From positions 45,912 to 109,911 of the forward strand of contig JAFQCH010000042.1 of NCBI GenBank assembly GCA_017416485.1: a stretch of DNA of 64,000 bases, written 5' to 3'. Both the position numbers and the translations under genes were made by a program. The notes beneath the pieces were generated by a model that worked only from the letters and a program-made list of their open reading frames with translations, was not told the DNA's origin and did not search any database. Position 1 is the first letter of the stretch. Every line of letters begins with the position of its first letter. This DNA comes from Clostridia bacterium (GTDB lineage: Bacteria; Bacillota; Clostridia; Oscillospirales; Acutalibacteraceae). This document shows, piece after piece, positions 50,407-60,405 of this stretch.

Positions 50407-52810
50407 CGCTTACACCTCGGTTTCTTTTATAGTTTTCTTTCGGCGGCAGATGGATGCTGCTTTTTTTGCTTTCTGCAGATTCGGGCAGTTCGCACAACGC
50501 GAGTTCCAGCACCTCGTCCACGTGTTTGACGGGAATGAAGGTGATTTTTGCCTTGACCGCATCGTCAATTTCCTGCAGGTCGGGCACGTTCTGTGCGGGG
50601 ATGATGACGGTGGGAATGTTCATGCGGTATGCCGCCATGGCCTTTTCGCGCAGTCCGCCGATGGCAAGTACTCTGCCGCGAAGGGTGACTTCACCTGTCA
50701 TAGCGATTTTTGCAGAAACGGGTCTGCCCGTGAGTGCAGACACAAGCGCCGTGGTAACGGTGATACCCGCTGACGGGCCGTCCTTGGGCACAGCCCCTTC
50801 GGGGAAATGCACATGGATGTCTTTGGTCTTATAAAAATCGGGGGCAATGCCGAGTGCATTACTACGGCTGCGGATGAAGCTGACCGCTGCTTTGACGGAT
50901 TCAACCATCACATCACCCAAAGAACCCGTGGTTTCGAGCTTGCCCGTACCGTCCATAACAAGGGCTTCCGCTTTGAGCAGTTCGCCACCCACGCTTGTCC
51001 ATGCAAGACCGTTGACAACACCGACGCTGTCCTCGTTTTCATTTGCATCGTCGCGGAATTTGCGGATACCGAGCAAAGATTCAAGCATGCTTTCATCCAC
51101 TGTCGTTTTGCCGCTTTCGCCGTTTGCGATGGCAAGGGTCTTTTTGCGGCAGATTTTTGCAATCTGTCTTTCCAGTTTACGCACACCGGCTTCACGGGTG
51201 TAGCCCTCAATGACTGCACGGATTGCACCGTCGGTGACGCGCAGGTCGTCTTTTGTCAGAGCGTGCTCCTTCATCTGTTTGGGAAGAAGATGCTTTTTGG
51301 CAATGTGGAATTTTTCTTCGAATGTATAGCTTGTGATGTCAATGACTTCCATACGGTCGCGCAAGGCATCGGGAATGGCATTTTTGTCATTGGCAGTGGT
51401 GATGAACAGCACCTGACTCAGATCGACAGGCAGTTCCACATAATGGTCGCGGAAGGAATGATTCTGCTCGGCATCGAGTGCCTCAAGCAGAGCAGACGAG
51501 GGGTCACCCTTGACATCGGCACTGAGTTTATCGACTTCATCGAGCAAAATCAGAGGGTTCATGGTGCCTGCATTCACAAGCGCATCGATGATTCTGCCGG
51601 GAATGGCACCGATATAGGTACGTCTGTGACCGCGGATCTCCGCTTCGTCACGCACACCGCCCAGCGACATTCTTGCATAATTTCTGCCCGTTGCGGTGGC
51701 AATGGACTTTGCAATGCTGGTTTTGCCGACACCGGGAGGGCCTGCAAGGCAGATGATCTGCCCTTTGATTTCGGGCGACACGATGCGTGCGGCAAGCATT
51801 TCGGTGATGCGTTCTTTCACATCTTTTAAACCGTAATGATCGCGTTCAAGCACCTTGACAGCGGCGGAAATTTTTGTTTTTTCTTTGGAATATTTGCCCC
51901 ACGGAATTTCGAGGCATTTTTCGATGTATGTACGAAGCACGTTTGCATCGGGCGATGCGGGTGACATTCTTTGCAGTCTTCTGCATTCGCCGAGCAGTTT
52001 TTTCTTGGCAGTGTCGCTCATGGCGCTTTCTTCAACCATGCGGCGCAGAGAGCCGATGTCATCCCCCTCGGCTTCACCGAGTTCGTCTTCGATAATGCGC
52101 ATCTGTTCGCGCAGATAATATTCTTTTTGATTGCGGTCCATGGCTTCCTGCACACGGTTCTGAATGTCTTCATCGAGGGCAAGAATTTCGGTTTCCTGCG
52201 CAATGGCAACGCACAGGAATTCGAGTCTGTCCATGGGGTCGGCAATGGCAAGCAAGTCTTGCTTGATATCAATGGGGAACAGAATGTTGCCCGCAATTTT
52301 ATCGGACAGCACACCGGGATCGTCCGTTTCATAAACAGACTGAATCACATCCTCTGCCAACTGCGGAGAGTGCATGCTGTATTCTTCAAACAATGCACGG
52401 CAACGCATGAGCAATGCAGCAAGATAAACGGGATCATCCTCATAATTGCGTTCATCTTCCAACAGCTCAATGCGTGCATTCATGAACGGCTTTTTCTGCA
52501 ACACATCGGTAATCACACCGCGCTGAATGCCGTCCACAACCACGCGCAGATTGTTTTTGGCTCCCGGAACACGCACGATCTGGCGCACTTCACCGAGCAC
52601 ACCGATGTGATACATTTCATTAAGTCCCGGATATTCATCCGCAAAGCCGACCTGCGTTACAAAAAACACTTGCTGCCTTGCATTCATGGCGGCACGAAGT
52701 GCTGCAACGGATTCTTTTCTGCCCACGTCGAAGTGCAGGGTCATATCCGGAAAAAGGACGACCCCGCGCAAAGCGACAACAGGCACGGTTATTTCTTTTT
52801 TAACACTCAT
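50393..52810 (-). CDS. lon: ATP-dependent protease Lon
   Basis: 805 residues. N-domain (VPVVALRGVVLFPDMTLHFDVG), AAA+ with CLAGPPGVGKTSIAKSIA and ILLDEVDKL, and a Ser-Lys protease domain: catalytic Ser in PKDGPSAGITV and Lys in REKAMAAYR. It degrades misfolded and regulatory proteins in the cytoplasm. Length and order are normal. Confidence 0.98.
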   Translation of the reverse strand: MSVKKEITVPVVALRGVVLFPDMTLHFDVGRKESVAALRAAMNARQQVFFVTQVGFADEYPGLNEMYHIGVLGEVRQIVRVPGAKNNLRVVVDGIQRGVITDVLQKKPFMNARIELLEDERNYEDDPVYLAALLMRCRALFEEYSMHSPQLAEDVIQSVYETDDPGVLSDKIAGNILFPIDIKQDLLAIADPMDRLEFLCVAIAQETEILALDEDIQNRVQEAMDRNQKEYYLREQMRIIEDELGEAEGDDIGSLRRMVEESAMSDTAKKKLLGECRRLQRMSPASPDANVLRTYIEKCLEIPWGKYSKEKTKISAAVKVLERDHYGLKDVKERITEMLAARIVSPEIKGQIICLAGPPGVGKTSIAKSIATATGRNYARMSLGGVRDEAEIRGHRRTYIGAIPGRIIDALVNAGTMNPLILLDEVDKLSADVKGDPSSALLEALDAEQNHSFRDHYVELPVDLSQVLFITTANDKNAIPDALRDRMEVIDITSYTFEEKFHIAKKHLLPKQMKEHALTKDDLRVTDGAIRAVIEGYTREAGVRKLERQIAKICRKKTLAIANGESGKTTVDESMLESLLGIRKFRDDANENEDSVGVVNGLAWTSVGGELLKAEALVMDGTGKLETTGSLGDVMVESVKAAVSFIRSRSNALGIAPDFYKTKDIHVHFPEGAVPKDGPSAGITVTTALVSALTGRPVSAKIAMTGEVTLRGRVLAIGGLREKAMAAYRMNIPTVIIPAQNVPDLQEIDDAVKAKITFIPVKHVDEVLELALCELPESAESKKSSIHLPPKENYKRNRGVSGELQ

Positions 52811-52855
52811 AATCTATAAAGCTCCATTTTGGGTAAAATCTGAATAAAACCGGGA

Positions 52856-54154
52856 TTAACCGCCCGAAACGGTGATGCCGCCGAATGCAACATAAGGCAG
52901 AACGCAAGTGCCGTCGCAAGACACTTCTTCGGAAATGCCGACCACGTTTTTCAGCATCGCGGCGAGGTTACCACTGATCATGGTTTCGCTGACGGGATGG
53001 GCAATTCTGCCGTTTTCAATATAAAAGCTGTTTTTGGCAACACCCGAAAAGTCGCCGTTGGTGGCAGGTTCTCCGCCCGAGAAACGGCAGACAAGAATGC
53101 CTTTTTCAATGCTGTCGATGAGTTCTGCCAGCATAATTTTGCCGGGCGTTACACCGATGCAACCGCTTGTGGAGGGTGCACGGGTCAGCCCCGTTTTGCG
53201 TGCGGCATATTCGGAAAGGCAGAAATCCTGCAGAATACCGTCCTTGATAATATCGAAATCTTCGGAAATATAGCCGTCATCGGTCACACGTTCACCGCAA
53301 ACAACGCGGTCATCATGCGATATCACGCGAAGGGTGAAACTTTCGTCTGCCACTTTGGTGCCGATTGCATTTTTCCAGGGGGAAGTGCCTTCCACAATCA
53401 CGGAATCGGAACAGAAATTATCAAGCACGGTGGAAAGCATGCTGTCCAGACAACCGGGGGCAAACAAGGCAACCCCTTCAAATTTGCCTTCCAGCGGACG
53501 CATGCCGAGTTCCGCTTCGCAACGGGCAAACATTTCGCGGCTGTCACCCATGTCCATAATACGCTGATCGGGATCGGTGTAATCGATGCCGAAGCTGTTG
53601 AACGAGGTGGATTCATCCCCGTTATGCGCGGAATACATGGCTCCGACGGAATAATTTGCATTTTTCTGTGTATACAAAACACCGTTGGTGTTGGCAAGAA
53701 CGCTTATGCCTTCGGTGTATTCGGCAATGATCTGTTCAACCATAATGCTCGGGAATTCTTTGCCGATATCGGCAAGGAATTCGCGCACGCGGTCAAAAAA
53801 CACATCGCGGTCGGGATGCGTTGTGCCGTCTTCAAAATCGGCATTTTCGGTCAAAGAAGCAATGCAATAGGATTCATCGGGCACAGAGGCTTCGGCAGAC
53901 TGCACACATTCGAGTGCCGCGGCATCAATATCCTGTTCTTCGAGGCTGTTGATGAAGGTCTGCCCCATTTTGCCGTCCTTGAGCACTTTCATGCTCACAC
54001 CGCTGTTAAAAACACTGCGAAGCAAAGAAAACTCGCCTGCATCGATGTTGAATTCTTCCTTTTTGCCGCTTGAAACGGAGCACTGTGCATGATCGGCACC
54101 TGCGTTTTTGAGCGCACGGAGAACATATTCGGCTGTTGCTTTTAATTTATTCAT
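52856..54154 (-). CDS. tldE: PmbA/TldE-type metallopeptidase subunit
   Basis: 432 residues from ATG 54154 (AAAGGAG upstream; the longer frame lacks an RBS). Family features: GAEHAQCSVSSGK-type start (ADHAQCSVSSGKKEEFNID), GVSMKVLKDGKMGQT, then ALFAPGCLDSMLSTVLDNF and a C-terminal EVSCDGTCVLPYVAFGGITVSG. It lacks the HExxxH zinc motif, as TldE does, and pairs with TldD, coded 14 bp upstream. TldD/E act as a heterodimeric peptidase on small or modified peptides. Confidence 0.93.
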   Translation of the reverse strand: MNKLKATAEYVLRALKNAGADHAQCSVSSGKKEEFNIDAGEFSLLRSVFNSGVSMKVLKDGKMGQTFINSLEEQDIDAAALECVQSAEASVPDESYCIASLTENADFEDGTTHPDRDVFFDRVREFLADIGKEFPSIMVEQIIAEYTEGISVLANTNGVLYTQKNANYSVGAMYSAHNGDESTSFNSFGIDYTDPDQRIMDMGDSREMFARCEAELGMRPLEGKFEGVALFAPGCLDSMLSTVLDNFCSDSVIVEGTSPWKNAIGTKVADESFTLRVISHDDRVVCGERVTDDGYISEDFDIIKDGILQDFCLSEYAARKTGLTRAPSTSGCIGVTPGKIMLAELIDSIEKGILVCRFSGGEPATNGDFSGVAKNSFYIENGRIAHPVSETMISGNLAAMLKNVVGISEEVSCDGTCVLPYVAFGGITVSGG

Positions 54155-54168
54155 TGCTTGTTCTCCTT

Positions 54169-55551
54169 TCATCGTCCGCCGATATTGACTTTGCACTTGA
54201 TGGCGGGACCACCCATGGAAACGGTCATCGGCTGTTTTTTGCCGCAGAAACCTGCGAAGTCCCATTCGATGGTATCAGAAAGCATATCGACCGTTTTGAG
54301 CATGTTAAACGCAACGCCTGAAATGGTGGTATCACGCAATGCTCTGCCGAGTTTGCCGTTTTTGATTTCATATCCCATGCAGACACCGAACATGAATTCA
54401 CCCGTTGTATCTGCCTGTCCGTTGGCGGTGCGGGTCAGGTAATATCCGTTTTCGACGGATGCGATCATATCTTCCAGCTTGTCCTTACCGGGCAACACCG
54501 CCGTGTTGCGCATACGGATGATGGGTTCATCCGCAAAACCGTAAGCCCTTGCATTGCCGCAGGGCTTGACACCGAAATGTGCGGCACTTTCAAGGTTGTT
54601 CATATATCCCACGAGAATACCGTCTTTGATGAGTACACTGTCTTCGCACTGCGTGCCCTCATCGTCCACATACACGGGAAGCGGAGCAGGTTTACCGAGT
54701 GCGGTGTGCGCAAAGTCCACCATGTTGACAATGGGAGAAGCCACCTGTTTATTGAGATTGCTTGCCGCAACCGAGCCCGACAGAACAAGGTCTGCTTCTA
54801 CGGTGTGGCCGACGGCTTCGTGTGCGACCATGCCGGCCACGGCAGAGCCGATGATGCAGTCGCACATGCCCGCTTCGGGGAAAATGCCTTCTTTTTTCTG
54901 CATGAGTTCTTCATACAGCGCATCGATGCGGTCGGTATGCTGCATCGGGTCATCGTAAAACTCACAAAAGCTGCCGTAGCCGCCGCCGATGATGTCAAAA
55001 AGTTCCACCGTGTCGCCGTCTGCGGTTTCAGCCGCCATGGAAATAATATAATACGTTCTCGGGAACAACTGATGGGCAAAACTGCCCGAATCGGTGTGCA
55101 GAATCTTTTCAATGCAACCGCTGCGCACACTGACAGTGCGGCTTGCAAGGCCGGGATATTTGGTTTTTATATAATTATCAACTGCGCTCGCATAGTCGAT
55201 CAGCGTTTTCTGCTCAACATCCTTGAAAGTGAGCGTGGTTTCGTATTGCACGGGGGGGGCCGTCTGAATGGGCGGTTTGCCCAAAGAAAGTTTGCGATCC
55301 ATGAACAATGCATTATCGCGGGCAGCCTCAAGCACGGCACGGACACTTTCTTCGTTATATTCCCCTTTGGAAGAAAAACCCCACAGACCGTTTTTGTAAA
55401 CTCTTGCGCAGACACCGCCCGTGCGGGTGCGGGTGTTGCTGACAAGATTGCCGCCGACCAATGTTACGGCACGGTTAAATGCCTGCTGTGCACGGATTTC
55501 GGTGTGCTGTGCGGCGCCGTCGGCATATTTGAGAATGTAATCGTTAAGCAA
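54169..55551 (-). CDS. tldD: TldD-type metallopeptidase subunit
   Basis: 460 residues from TTG 55551; GGGGTGG stands 6 bases before it, while the ATG 15 bases further upstream has no site. Zinc motif HEAVGH in GMVAHEAVGHTVEADLV, and ELFDIIGGGYGSF, QCEDSVLIKDGILVGYM, GFADEPIIRMRNT match TldD. The active half of the TldD/TldE protease. Start uncertain; identity firm. Confidence 0.93.
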   Translation of the reverse strand: MLNDYILKYADGAAQHTEIRAQQAFNRAVTLVGGNLVSNTRTRTGGVCARVYKNGLWGFSSKGEYNEESVRAVLEAARDNALFMDRKLSLGKPPIQTAPPVQYETTLTFKDVEQKTLIDYASAVDNYIKTKYPGLASRTVSVRSGCIEKILHTDSGSFAHQLFPRTYYIISMAAETADGDTVELFDIIGGGYGSFCEFYDDPMQHTDRIDALYEELMQKKEGIFPEAGMCDCIIGSAVAGMVAHEAVGHTVEADLVLSGSVAASNLNKQVASPIVNMVDFAHTALGKPAPLPVYVDDEGTQCEDSVLIKDGILVGYMNNLESAAHFGVKPCGNARAYGFADEPIIRMRNTAVLPGKDKLEDMIASVENGYYLTRTANGQADTTGEFMFGVCMGYEIKNGKLGRALRDTTISGVAFNMLKTVDMLSDTIEWDFAGFCGKKQPMTVSMGGPAIKCKVNIGGR

Positions 55552-55635
55552 GATAAACCACCCCATTTTGCATTGTACAGGTTATTATATCACATTTATA
55601 TATAAAAATTCAATATATATTTTTTATTAAAACAC

Positions 55636-55664
55636 TTTACATTTAGGAAAAGATTTGGTAAAAT
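55636..55664 (+). promoter_or_regulatory. Sigma-A promoter of thrC
   Basis: TTTACA (55636-55641), 17 bp, TAAAAT (55659-55664). Confidence 0.7.
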
Positions 55665-55696
55665 ATTTAATCAGTTTTTATTGAAAGGAGATTTTT

Positions 55697-57187
55697 ATGC
55701 TCTACACATCAACAAGAGATAACAATCTGTCCGTTTCGTCCGCACAGGCGATCGAAAAAGGCATTTCCGTTGAAGGCGGTCTGTTTGTGCCCACCGAAAT
55801 CCCCTGTATCGACAAGGATTTTCTCAACGAACTGAAAAACAAATCCTACATTGACCGCGCAAAAGCAGTGCTTTCGCTGTTTTTAACCGACTACACCGCA
55901 GAAGAACTCGACTACTGCATCACGGGTGCTTACGGCACGGGCTTTGCACACGAAGATGTTGCTCCCGTTGTGAAACTGCACGACAATGTGCATATTCTTG
56001 AACTGTGGCACGGCCCGACCTGCGCATTCAAGGACATGGCACTGCAGCTGCTTCCGTATCTTCTGACCACCGCTTCAAAAAAAGGCGGCAGCGACAAGGA
56101 AATCGTGATTCTGGTTGCCACCTCGGGCGACACGGGTAAGGCAGCCCTTGAAGGCTTCAAAGATGTGGACGGCACACGCATTCTCGTCTTCTTCCCCAAC
56201 GACGGTGTCAGTCCCATGCAAAAACTGCAGATGACCACACAGGCAGGCAACAATGTCGGCGTTTCGGCCATTTACGGCAACTTCGACGATGCGCAGACGG
56301 GCGTGAAGAAGATTTTCACCAACCCCGAAATCCGTGACATTCTTGACGAAAAAGGATTTGCATTCTCGTCTGCAAACTCCATCAACTGGGGCAGATTGGC
56401 ACCGCAGATCGTTTACTATTTCTCTGCTTACTGCGACCTGCTCAAAAAGGGTGAAATTGCAAACGGCGAAGAAATCAACATCGTTGTTCCCACAGGCAAC
56501 TTCGGCAACATTCTTGCCGCATATTATGCCGAAAAGATGGGACTTCCCGTTAAAAAGCTCATCTGTGCATCCAACGCAAACAACGTGCTGACCGACTTCC
56601 TCACCACAGGCACCTATGACAGAAACCGTCCGTTCCACACGACTGTTTCTCCTTCGATGGATATTCTCATTTCCTCGAACCTCGAAAGACTGCTGTATGA
56701 TATGTGCGGTAAAGATGACAATCAGCTTCGTGCATGGATGACCTCGCTCAACGAAACAGGTGCATACACCGTAAGCGACAACATTCTCAAACAGATCAAA
56801 GACCTTTTTGCCGCAGGTTGCTGTGACGACAAAGCCACGGCACAGACCATCGGCGAAGTTTACAACACTTACAATTATCTTTGCGATACACACACCGCTG
56901 TTGCTGTAAATGTATACGAAGAATACCGCAAGCAGACCGGTGACACTGCACCTGCCGTGATTGCATCCACTGCAAGTCCGTTCAAATTCAGTGCCGCCGT
57001 GCTGGATGCTGTTTCCGACAAAGAACTGCCCGCAGACGAATTTTCCATGGTGGAAGAATTGCAGGAAAGAACTGCAAACAATGCCCCCGCACAGTTGCTT
57101 GCACTCAAAGGTGCAACACCGCGCTTCACGGGCATCTGCAACAAGGAAGAAATGCGCAAGGTCGTATTCGACATGCTCGGCATCTGA
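55697..57187 (+). CDS. thrC: Threonine synthase
   Basis: 496 residues. Makes threonine from O-phosphohomoserine. PLP Lys in HGPTCAFKDMALQLLP; VATSGDTGKAALEG phosphate loop; NSINWGRLAPQIVYYFSAY and VPTGNFGNILAAYYA. This is the longer (yeast/E. coli-like) class. AAAGGAG upstream. No other thr gene adjacent. Confidence 0.97.
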   Translation: MLYTSTRDNNLSVSSAQAIEKGISVEGGLFVPTEIPCIDKDFLNELKNKSYIDRAKAVLSLFLTDYTAEELDYCITGAYGTGFAHEDVAPVVKLHDNVHILELWHGPTCAFKDMALQLLPYLLTTASKKGGSDKEIVILVATSGDTGKAALEGFKDVDGTRILVFFPNDGVSPMQKLQMTTQAGNNVGVSAIYGNFDDAQTGVKKIFTNPEIRDILDEKGFAFSSANSINWGRLAPQIVYYFSAYCDLLKKGEIANGEEINIVVPTGNFGNILAAYYAEKMGLPVKKLICASNANNVLTDFLTTGTYDRNRPFHTTVSPSMDILISSNLERLLYDMCGKDDNQLRAWMTSLNETGAYTVSDNILKQIKDLFAAGCCDDKATAQTIGEVYNTYNYLCDTHTAVAVNVYEEYRKQTGDTAPAVIASTASPFKFSAAVLDAVSDKELPADEFSMVEELQERTANNAPAQLLALKGATPRFTGICNKEEMRKVVFDMLGI

Positions 57188-57189
57188 AC

Positions 57190-57226
57190 AAAAAGATGCC
57201 GCGAAACATCTGCTTCGCGGTATCCT
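57190..57226 (-). terminator. Terminator of the DUF1540 gene
   Basis: GATACCGCGAA / TTCGCGGCATC (57224-57195), then TTTTTG on the minus strand. It also lies just past thrC on the plus strand. Confidence 0.8.
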
Positions 57227-57232
57227 TAAAAA

Positions 57233-57409
57233 TTATTCACAACAGCCGTTCTTACGGTTGAGTTTGAAGGTTTCGCAAGCCGTTTCGCCGCAGGTATGAG
57301 CATTCTGCGTGCCGACGGTGATATTGCCTGCCATGCAACGGCTGTCCGTTGTGTGGTACTCACAGCTTTCAACGGTGCAGTGAATATGCTTGATTTCTTT
57401 CTTTTCCAT
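57233..57409 (-). CDS. DUF1540 domain small Cys-rich protein
   Basis: 58 residues, ATG 57409 with AAAGGAG upstream. Sequence pattern HCTVESCEYHTTDSRCMAG ... THTCGETACETF gives the C-x4-C-x(8)-C and C-x4-C spacing of DUF1540 proteins, likely metal-binding, common in spore-forming Clostridia. Function unknown. Convergent with thrC. Confidence 0.85.
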   Translation of the reverse strand: MEKKEIKHIHCTVESCEYHTTDSRCMAGNITVGTQNAHTCGETACETFKLNRKNGCCE

Positions 57410-57486
57410 TACGGAACACTCCTTTCGTGTTTGTTATTATTCTGACCGCTTTTTTTGCAATTATAAGCGGTCACACGGAGAAAAAA

Positions 57487-58176
57487 ATGGCACTTTTTAC
57501 GATTGGCGATACCCATTTGTCTTTCGGCACGGATAAACCGATGGATATTTTCAAGGGGTGGTCGGACTACACCGACCGCCTTGAAAGCACATGGCGCGCC
57601 ATTGTAAAAGACGAGGACACCGTGGTGATTCCCGGGGATGTTTCATGGGGGATGAGTCTGCAATCGGCACTGCCAGACCTGCAGTTTTTAAACAGCCTGC
57701 CCGGCACAAAAATCCTCGGCAAAGGCAACCACGATTACTGGTGGGAAACCATGCGCAAAATGACCAACTTCATTGAACAGAATGAACTTTCCACCATCAA
57801 AATTCTGTTCAACAATGCCTACAGAATCGGCGATTTTACCGTGTGCGGCACCCGCGGTTGGTTTTTTGATGCGGAAACGGAAAATGTGGAAAAAATCCTC
57901 AACCGCGAAGCAGGCAGACTGCGCATGTCGCTGGATGCCGCAAAGCAGCTCGGCGGTGAGCCGATCGTCTTTTTGCACTACCCGCCGCTGTATGAAGGCA
58001 ATATCTGCCACGAAATTTACGACGTGCTGCTGGAATACGAAGTCAAACGTTGTTACTTCGGGCATCTGCACGGATTATCGGGCAGCAAATATGCGCTGTT
58101 TGAGCGCGACGGCATCCGTTTTTCGCTTGTTGCTGCCGATTTTTTATCATTCTGCCCAAAAATCGTGTCCTTATGA
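57487..58176 (+). CDS. Cytoplasmic metallophosphoesterase
   Basis: 229 residues from ATG 57487 (CGGAG upstream). FTIGDTHLSFG (DxH), VIPGDVSWG (GD), LGKGNHDYWW (GNHD), VFLHYPPLY and CYFGHLHG (GHxH) complete the dinuclear-metal site. No signal peptide. Substrate unknown. Confidence 0.92.
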   Translation: MALFTIGDTHLSFGTDKPMDIFKGWSDYTDRLESTWRAIVKDEDTVVIPGDVSWGMSLQSALPDLQFLNSLPGTKILGKGNHDYWWETMRKMTNFIEQNELSTIKILFNNAYRIGDFTVCGTRGWFFDAETENVEKILNREAGRLRMSLDAAKQLGGEPIVFLHYPPLYEGNICHEIYDVLLEYEVKRCYFGHLHGLSGSKYALFERDGIRFSLVAADFLSFCPKIVSL

Positions 58177-58288
58177 GCTGTTTTATATTCACCTTTTTTT
58201 CAAATTGCTATAGATTTATTTATTTTGTTTTGATATAATAAAAAAGATAATTTGCGCGGAAAACACCGCACAGGAGGAAAAAAATATT

Positions 58289-59683
58289 ATGAGTCTTAAA
58301 TCTGCTGAAAAAACCGGCACCAACGAATTCACCCTTGAAATCTCCATTGACGCTGCTTCTTTTGAAACTGCTGTCAACAAAGTTTACAACCGTGAAAAAG
58401 GCAAGATCAATGTTCCCGGTTTCAGAAAAGGCAAAGCTCCCAGAGCTTTCATCGAAAAGATGTACGGTGAAGGCGTTTTCTATGATGACGCTCTTGAACT
58501 TGCTTTCCCCGATGCTTACACCGCCGCTGTGGCAGAAGCCGGCATCACTCCCGTTGACCAGCCCCGCGATTTCGACATCAAGTCCGTCAGCAAGGAAGGC
58601 GTTGAACTGACCTGCAAGGTCACAGTCAAGCCCGAAATCAAAGTTGAAAATTACAAAGGCATCTCCGCCCCCAAGGCTTCTGTTGAAGTAACGGCTGAAG
58701 AAGTGGAAGCAGAATTCAACAGCAAGCTCGAAGCCAACGCAAGAATTTCTCCTGTTGAAGACAGAGCTTCCAAGATGGGCGACATCACCGTGATCGACTT
58801 CGAAGGTTTTGTTGACGGCGTTGCATTCGAAGGCGGCAAAGGCGAAGAATATGAACTGACCCTCGGTTCCGGCAGCTTCATCCCCGGTTTCGAAGAACAG
58901 GTTGCTGACAAGAATATCGGCGAAGAATTCGATGTCAACGTTACATTCCCCACCGAATACACCCCCGAACTTGCAGGCAAGGAAGCTGTTTTCAAGTGCA
59001 AGCTGCACGCCATCAAGGAAAAGGTTCTGCCCGTTGCTGATGATGAATTTGCAAAGGATGTCAGCGAATTTGACACCATCGCAGAGCTCAAGGCAGACAT
59101 CGAAAAGACTCTCAAGGAGAGAAAAGAACAGTCCGCACAGAGAGATTTCGAAAATGCTGTTTTCGAAAAGCTGGCTGACCTTGTTGAAGGCGAAATCCCC
59201 GAAGTTATGTTCGAAAACCGTGTCAATGACATGATCAACGAATTCTCCTACCGTCTGCAGAGCCAGGGTATGTCCATGGAAATGTACATGCAGTACCTCG
59301 GCATGGATATGGACGCTCTCAAGGAAAACTATCGTTCTGCCGCTGAAAGAGAAGTCAAGATCAGCCTTGCTCTCGAAAAGATCGCAGACATCGAAGGCAT
59401 CGAAGTTTCTGCTGAAGAAGTGGATGCCGAATATGCAAAGATGGCTGAAATGTACGGCGTTGATGCTGAAACCGTCCGCAAGGCAATTGATGCCGCTTCC
59501 GTAGAAGCAAACCTCAAGAGCACCAAAGCAAACGCTGTCATCACCGACAACGCTGTTGTTGAAAAGGCAAAGAAGAAGGCTGCTTCCAAGAAGAAGGCTG
59601 CTGAAGACGGCGAAGAAGCAACTGAAAAGCCCGCAAAGAAGACCACCAAAAAAGCAAAGAAAGACGAAGAAACCGCTGAATAA
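58289..59683 (+). CDS. tig: Trigger factor (peptidyl-prolyl isomerase)
   Basis: 464 residues. N-terminal ribosome-binding domain ([19 protein letters not shown]), PPIase domain ([42 protein letters not shown]) and a helical chaperone part. The final ~40 residues are a Lys/Ala/Glu-rich tail ([20 protein letters not shown]) not usual in the family. Binds nascent chains at the exit tunnel. GGAGG upstream; clpP follows by 50 bp. Confidence 0.97.
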   Translation: MSLKSAEKTGTNEFTLEISIDAASFETAVNKVYNREKGKINVPGFRKGKAPRAFIEKMYGEGVFYDDALELAFPDAYTAAVAEAGITPVDQPRDFDIKSVSKEGVELTCKVTVKPEIKVENYKGISAPKASVEVTAEEVEAEFNSKLEANARISPVEDRASKMGDITVIDFEGFVDGVAFEGGKGEEYELTLGSGSFIPGFEEQVADKNIGEEFDVNVTFPTEYTPELAGKEAVFKCKLHAIKEKVLPVADDEFAKDVSEFDTIAELKADIEKTLKERKEQSAQRDFENAVFEKLADLVEGEIPEVMFENRVNDMINEFSYRLQSQGMSMEMYMQYLGMDMDALKENYRSAAEREVKISLALEKIADIEGIEVSAEEVDAEYAKMAEMYGVDAETVRKAIDAASVEANLKSTKANAVITDNAVVEKAKKKAASKKKAAEDGEEATEKPAKKTTKKAKKDEETAE

Positions 59684-59733
59684 GTTTCCAGATTTGCCCA
59701 ATACTACCAATATACTCCAAGGAGGCAAACAAC

Positions 59734-60333
59734 ATGTCTTTACCCATTTATGACGCACTTGTCCCGACCGTTATTGAACAGACCAACCGTGGCGAACGTG
59801 CCTACGACATTTTCTCCCGCCTGCTCAATGACCGCATCATCGTGCTTTCCGACGAAGTCAATGATGCAACTGCAAGCCTTGTTGTTGCACAGATGCTTTT
59901 CCTGGAAGGCCAGGATGCCGAAAAGGACATTATGTTCTACATCAACAGCCCCGGCGGTTCCGTGACCGCAGGTATGGCAATTTACGACACAATGCAGTAC
60001 ATCAAATGCGATGTTTCCACCATTTGCATGGGTCTTGCCGCCAGCATGGGCGCATTCCTGCTGTCCTCCGGCACAAAAGGCAAGCGCTATTGCCTGCCCA
60101 ATGCCGAAGTGATGATTCACCAGCCTTTGGGCGGTGTGAAAGGTCAGGCAACCGAAATCGAAATTGCCGCACAGCACATTCTGCGCACCAAGCAGAAACT
60201 TAACCGCATTCTTGCCGAAAACACAGGCAAGGATATTGCAGTTGTTACTGCCGACACCGAACGCGACAACTGGCTGACCGCTGAAGAAGCCTGCGCATAC
60301 GGTCTGGTTGATAAGGTACTCTACAAGAGATAA
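59734..60333 (+). CDS. clpP: ATP-dependent Clp protease, proteolytic subunit
   Basis: 199 residues. Catalytic Ser in [12 protein letters not shown], His in VMIHQPLGG, Asp in [12 protein letters not shown]. Tetradecameric serine protease. GGAGG upstream. Operon order tig-clpP-clpX. Confidence 0.98.
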   Translation: MSLPIYDALVPTVIEQTNRGERAYDIFSRLLNDRIIVLSDEVNDATASLVVAQMLFLEGQDAEKDIMFYINSPGGSVTAGMAIYDTMQYIKCDVSTICMGLAASMGAFLLSSGTKGKRYCLPNAEVMIHQPLGGVKGQATEIEIAAQHILRTKQKLNRILAENTGKDIAVVTADTERDNWLTAEEACAYGLVDKVLYKR

Positions 60334-60405
60334 AATTCAGACATAAGGGAGTACGACCAAAATGCGCACTCCCTTTCTTCATTTCCGTTACGGAGGAAAA
60401 AAACT

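Noticed and set aside
58220..59758. Minus-strand frame opposite trigger factor
   Set aside because: Phe/Ser/Cys-rich antisense of strongly biased codons; no RBS, no family.
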